The translations under genes were made by a program, and so were the position numbers. The notes under the pieces were generated by a model. That model was given only the letters and a program-made list of their open reading frames with translations. It was not told the origin of the DNA and made no database searches. This document shows, in pieces, positions 60,301 through 64,000 of a stretch of DNA of 64,000 nt (the stretch's first letter is position 1; every line of letters begins with the position of its first letter). This DNA comes from Zantedeschia hybrid cultivar. Its lineage: Eukaryota; Streptophyta; Magnoliopsida; Alismatales; Araceae. The DNA is taken from contig JARZZO010000013.1 of NCBI GenBank assembly GCA_030544215.1, positions 49,991,196 to 50,055,195 of the forward strand, given 5' to 3'.

Positions 60301-62049
60301 TCACTTCCCCCCCCCCCCCCCCCCCCCTTTTGGATTCTATGGGAATCTTTAAAAAAAAGGATAGTGGGGGAATCACCCCCCTCATAGCATGCCTCCAATG
60401 CACTATAATAGTGCAAACAAATGCACCTTTAGATTGTGGGATGTTGTCCAACCTAAATGTGCTGCAGAAGCAATGTTCAACCATTAAAGGGAAACAGGCA
60501 AGAGCAAGTGTGACCCTCATGTTTTTAGAAATCCTCAATTCCTCGGCCACTTCACTGTATTAACACAGTTCCTGATGGGACCTACAGTAATAACAGGGAC
60601 CGTCAATCCCAATAATCCTAAATGCCAAGAAAGAACCCCCTCAGTTCTTCTATATACTACGAAATGTGCATTTGGAAAAGTGAAATCTGTATGTATTCCC
60701 AAATAACTTTTTCAAGTTTTTACTGCCCTGATGTTTGTAACTGCAGAAATTCTATCAGGCTATTAGAAAACAAAACTCTGAGAGGACGACACCATAAATG
60801 ATCCCAACTGAAAAATCAGGAAGAAAAATCTTAGCTTTCTACAGGAGGAAACATTTCCAACTGCTTAAATCTCTGAGCATCCTCTATGCCCCATTTCTTT
60901 AGTTAGTTATACCTTTTGTCCAACCTTCTAGCAGTAGTGATGTGTTGCCAACTATATAACAGGGATTCCTGAATTCTTGTAAACAATCCTACTGTTTCTC
61001 TCTTTCCAAATGATGGAAATAGTATTAAACAAAACCGTCTTCCAAGTACTGCTATCCCTTGGATCCGTACAAAGCTTCTCCCAATATGGACCGAATTGTT
61101 CAATGTATCCTGGTACGCACAACCACATGCTCAGAGGAAGAGGAAAAGAGTGGCCTTGTTATGTGAGGCAGTGGCCTTTGCCAATTCGATTCACTGAACA
61201 AGACACAGTAATCAAGACACCATCTTTTTGCCAGAGAAACAGATGGTAAGGAAGAGCTAAAACATTGAGACAATTAGTCATTTCACATGAGGTCCTTCCG
61301 TCATAAAACATCACCAGTACACAAAAACTTTAGCAAAGGGATAATCTAACTTCACAAACAATCTGTTGCACCTTGGCCAGTAACAGTCCTAGAAGAGGAG
61401 ACATCAATCCAACCGGATCATTGGATGAAGAGTGAGAAACTCATCAAGAAACCTATCTTCTTTGCAGCAGGCGAACACAGTTTTTTAATCTTAGCCTATC
61501 GACAAAGTTCCCAAACGAGCCCCGGCATTCATGACACTGCACATACTTGCAAACCCATCAAAGAGAACACAATCCAAACCATGCTACCCACCCTTTCTCC
61601 CCAAAGTCCTCCAGACCAAGAGGCCTATGTCTAGCATTCAAAGAGGACAAACACACAAAATGCAGCAAAGGCAGCATCTTGCTAACTTGGGAGACTTACC
61701 CAGATACATAAACAAGAAAAAACAAAGAAAGCAATCAAGCAAAAGCACATGACCATGGTGCAAGTGAAGGAAACCAGTCTAACATTCCTCAGCAAGCAAG
61801 CCTAGTGGAAGTGGGTTACCCTACCACTTATACAGAACCCTGCAAAACCGATTCCTACTATTGACTCAATATGCAGCAAGAGGGCCACCGGGAGCTCCAA
61901 GATCCCACCTTTGGATTGGTGACGCGCAGTGGAGCTGAGGAGGAGGTGGGCTGTTCGAGCGCGGGGGCTGCCCTTGGCGGGTAGACGTCGAAGGGTTTGA
62001 ACACGAGCAGCACCCGCGAACGGCGAAGCGATGACACGCCCCGTCTCAT
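57343..62049 (-). CDS. NADK3: NADH kinase (NADK3-type)
   Basis: Phosphorylates NADH (and NAD) with ATP, giving NADPH. Plant NADK3 is described as cytosolic/peroxisomal. Exons in reading order are 62049-61909, 58897-58652, 58443-58363, 57953-57802 and 57709-57343, giving 328 residues with all junctions GT-AG and in phase. The start MRRGVSSLRRSRVLLVFKPFD fits the family (VLLxxKPFDVYPP). The NAD-kinase core GGDGTLLQASHFMDD (GGDGT motif) and VIGVNSDPT are in exon 2. NEFDATRSTGYLCAA follows, then LNDILVAHPCPASVSRFSF (NE/D motif region) in exon 4. CRSSGLRVSTAAGSTAAMLS (glycine-rich nucleotide-binding loop) and YVDGSHV are in exon 5. An upstream in-frame ATG would add a basic leader, but homology favours the chosen start. 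Intron 1 is 3 kb and holds a Tourist-like MITE. Confidence 0.95.
58898..60138. other. NADH kinase intron 1, part
   Basis: 59280-59900 contains repeated TGGTTAG/CTAGCTGG phrases and GATCCAATT/GGCTGATCC phrases (also near 26450-26520), with a palindromic area around 59790-59860. Probably old repeat DNA. No exon is seen. Confidence 0.4.
60142..60428. mobile_element. Tourist-like (PIF/Harbinger) MITE
   Basis: Inverted ends AGGTGCATTTGTTT and, reading in from the right, AGGTGCATTTGTTT, are identical for 14 bp. They are flanked by the 3-bp TSD TTA (60139-60141, 60429-60431). 287 bp with a long C run (60308-60328) and no coding capacity. TTA target and end motif fit PIF/Harbinger MITEs. Located in NADH kinase intron 1. 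Confidence 0.82.
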
Positions 62050-64000
62050 CTCTTCTTCGTTCTCCGCTTTCCTGCCGTTTTCCTTCTTCCAATCCCTTTT
62101 CTCCCCTTTGTTAAAGGACCACCTACCTAATAAGATAGCCTTGTCCAAGGGGGTGTTTGAGTTAAAAATTTTCCGATAAACATTTTCTTAACTCATTTTT
62201 ATATGTTTTGCAAATTGCAAGTAGATAATTAATTATTAAAAATATTTTTTATATTCTCAGAATATATTTTTTCAAGATCTATTTCCTCAGTACTCCTCTC
62301 CATGGGCAAATATTTCCTATAATTCTATTTACTATTCCTAGTTAGACTCTCTCTATTTCTCTGCATTGGAACTTCTTTCATGTTGGATTCTCTCTATCTT
62401 CTCTCTGTCCTTTTAAGAGATGAAAATGATAACAGATAGCATGCTTATTCGACTGATTATTAATTTATAGATCAATTAATAGACACTAAACACATTGATA
62501 TGCATAATCGATATGATTACGGACATAAATGTCTACTAAGTCAATCACATATATAAAATTTCTAAGGAACCAAATGCATATGATAATTAATAAACTTAAA
62601 GATTTGACCAATCATTAATTTATAAGTTGATTAACTCTTAGCTTGTAGTCTTTTGAAATTGATAATACAGCAGATAAAGTCACGAATTTGCCATAAATTT
62701 GTATGAAATTTGACTCCGTTTGCATCGCTAGTGCGCAGGACCTTACCCAACCTGATTGACATGATGTTAGTTTGTTTGCGAAATAAGTTCAGAATAAGCC
62801 CCGTTATTCCATTTATGCCTGCTATTCCAATTTCATTGCTGGAATCCCTTTTTTCGCGCAGGCAGGAATGAATTGTTCTTGAAATAAATAGAATAAATTA
62901 TTCTGACTCAAAGGGTAAAATTGCTTACTCTACTTTATTCTGGAATAAGCTAAAAGGCATATCATATCAAAATATCTCTTATCTAGCATAACTAAAAAAT
63001 TTATTGCTGCTGCTGGCGTCCGATCCTGTGCAACAAGTATTATTCTTTGGAATAACTCATCCATGAATAACCAAGTCTGCAATCATAGATCCATTAAGAA
63101 ATTATTTGAGACAAAACGTTTGAAATATCGGTCATATTTGGGCCAAGTCATTTTGGCTTAAATTACCAAAGAACTTGTGACTTGACAATAGAAACTCTCT
63201 CATTTTATCGGGAATGCTTTACTTTCAAGTCTCACCTCCTGCAATTGTACAAGAGAGAGATTTGTCTCACAAGTTTTGTATACTTCCCGTAGGCGGCGGA
63301 GCCTGTGAGAAAATATTGCTCCCTTCAATGAGACTGAGTTCAGAATAATCAACCGAAAAAAGTGGAACCATCATGACCATGCAGAATTCTCTATTGCGGG
63401 AGAATTGGTGAGTCCCCATTGTACTGTCTTCACTTTGTAATGACTCAAATTTTAAATCGAATCAAATTGGGTTAGAAAATCTTACCCACAGCCACATCCA
63501 CATCTAGGCTTAACATCCGGGATTTGATCATAACTTATCTTGACCCATATTCACAAGGATTATGTCATGATTTTGACCTGAAAATGGATCGGATCAAGTT
63601 AGAATCGGGCAATTTCAATTAATCTTCACTAATGATCTGAGACGACCTATTGCCACCACTAACTCTATAAGACCTTCTCAAAAGTGGATCTCAAAGATAA
63701 TCCACTTTCTTTGTGCAGAGAACGATATTTTCCACAAAGATCTAAAAATGTGAATGGAAGGCAACTCTGAATTGATCGACCAGCAGGCGCAAGCGTCTTT
63801 TAAAAGTCTCAAAGTCGACGAAATCTCTTCCTAAAACTGAATCCAAACAAGGAAACAAATTATATGTCGTAATTTTCAAGCATTATACAATTACATCTAG
63901 CTCAATTCATCCAATTTCATTTTGTCTCCAAAGCCTTTAAAACCACCAAATTACTTAATTCGGCATTTTATATTAGAATAAAATATTTTTATTCTCACAT
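62050..64000. other. Upstream region of NADH kinase and AT-rich intergenic DNA
   Basis: 62050-62150 should hold the NADH kinase 5' UTR/promoter. 62760-62990 has inverted phrases (GAATAAGCCCCGTTATTCC, TTATTCTGGAATAAGCT) typical of a worn MITE. Near 63003-63045, TTGCTGCTGCTGGCG with CAACAAGTATTATTCTTTGG resembles an end of the 4196-4543 MITE family. No gene is seen to the right edge. Confidence 0.4.

Noticed and set aside
1..64000. CRISPR arrays, bacterial operons, ribosome binding sites
   Set aside because: Intron structure, TEs and promoters are those of a plant nuclear genome; the short tandem repeats have no spacers.

Overview
This is nuclear DNA of a flowering plant. The genes have many GT-AG introns, GC-rich first exons that fade to AT-rich later exons (a grass- or palm-like gradient), plastid transit peptides and a dense load of plant transposons. 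A monocot is the best guess. The long TE-filled introns would suit a palm, but I cannot prove the species.

Six protein genes could be rebuilt exon by exon, all on the minus strand. From left to right they are: an A1-family aspartic protease with its 3' end beyond the left edge (2118-14261); the plastid acetyl-CoA carboxylase biotin carboxyl carrier protein (20532-29141); a small DUF538 secreted protein (33122-34112); the alpha subunit of Rab geranylgeranyl transferase (36861-43280); a plastid DUF2358-type protein with a C-terminal membrane helix (48399-55439); and an NADK3-type NADH kinase (57343-62049). In every gene the exon phases fit. One intron, in the Rab transferase gene, needs a GC-AG junction. 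BCCP (fatty-acid synthesis) and NADH kinase (NADPH supply) serve related metabolism, but nothing shows the genes are functionally clustered.

Most of the rest is mobile DNA, much of it inside introns and much of it with readable target-site duplications (TSDs). It includes a 5'-truncated LINE (465-1853), two hAT MITEs built from GGTACC repeats (2450-3000, 41594-41774), two Mutator-like foldback MITEs with 9-bp TSDs (4196-4543, 19792-19988), a decayed hAT transposase element (about 6310-10440), a SINE-like element (12641-12943), a 3-kb LTR retrotransposon without gag or pol (21336-24339), a probable Helitron (45191-45735), foldback repeats around a LINE scrap (45931-47010), a 2-kb non-autonomous hAT (49899-51879) and a Tourist-like MITE (60142-60428).

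The most unusual item is the LTR element. In place of gag-pol it carries an unfamiliar open frame with a roughly 30-36-residue tandem repeat, broken by one apparent frameshift. Its tail resembles the pol end of Ty3/gypsy elements, which suggests it parasitises such elements in trans.
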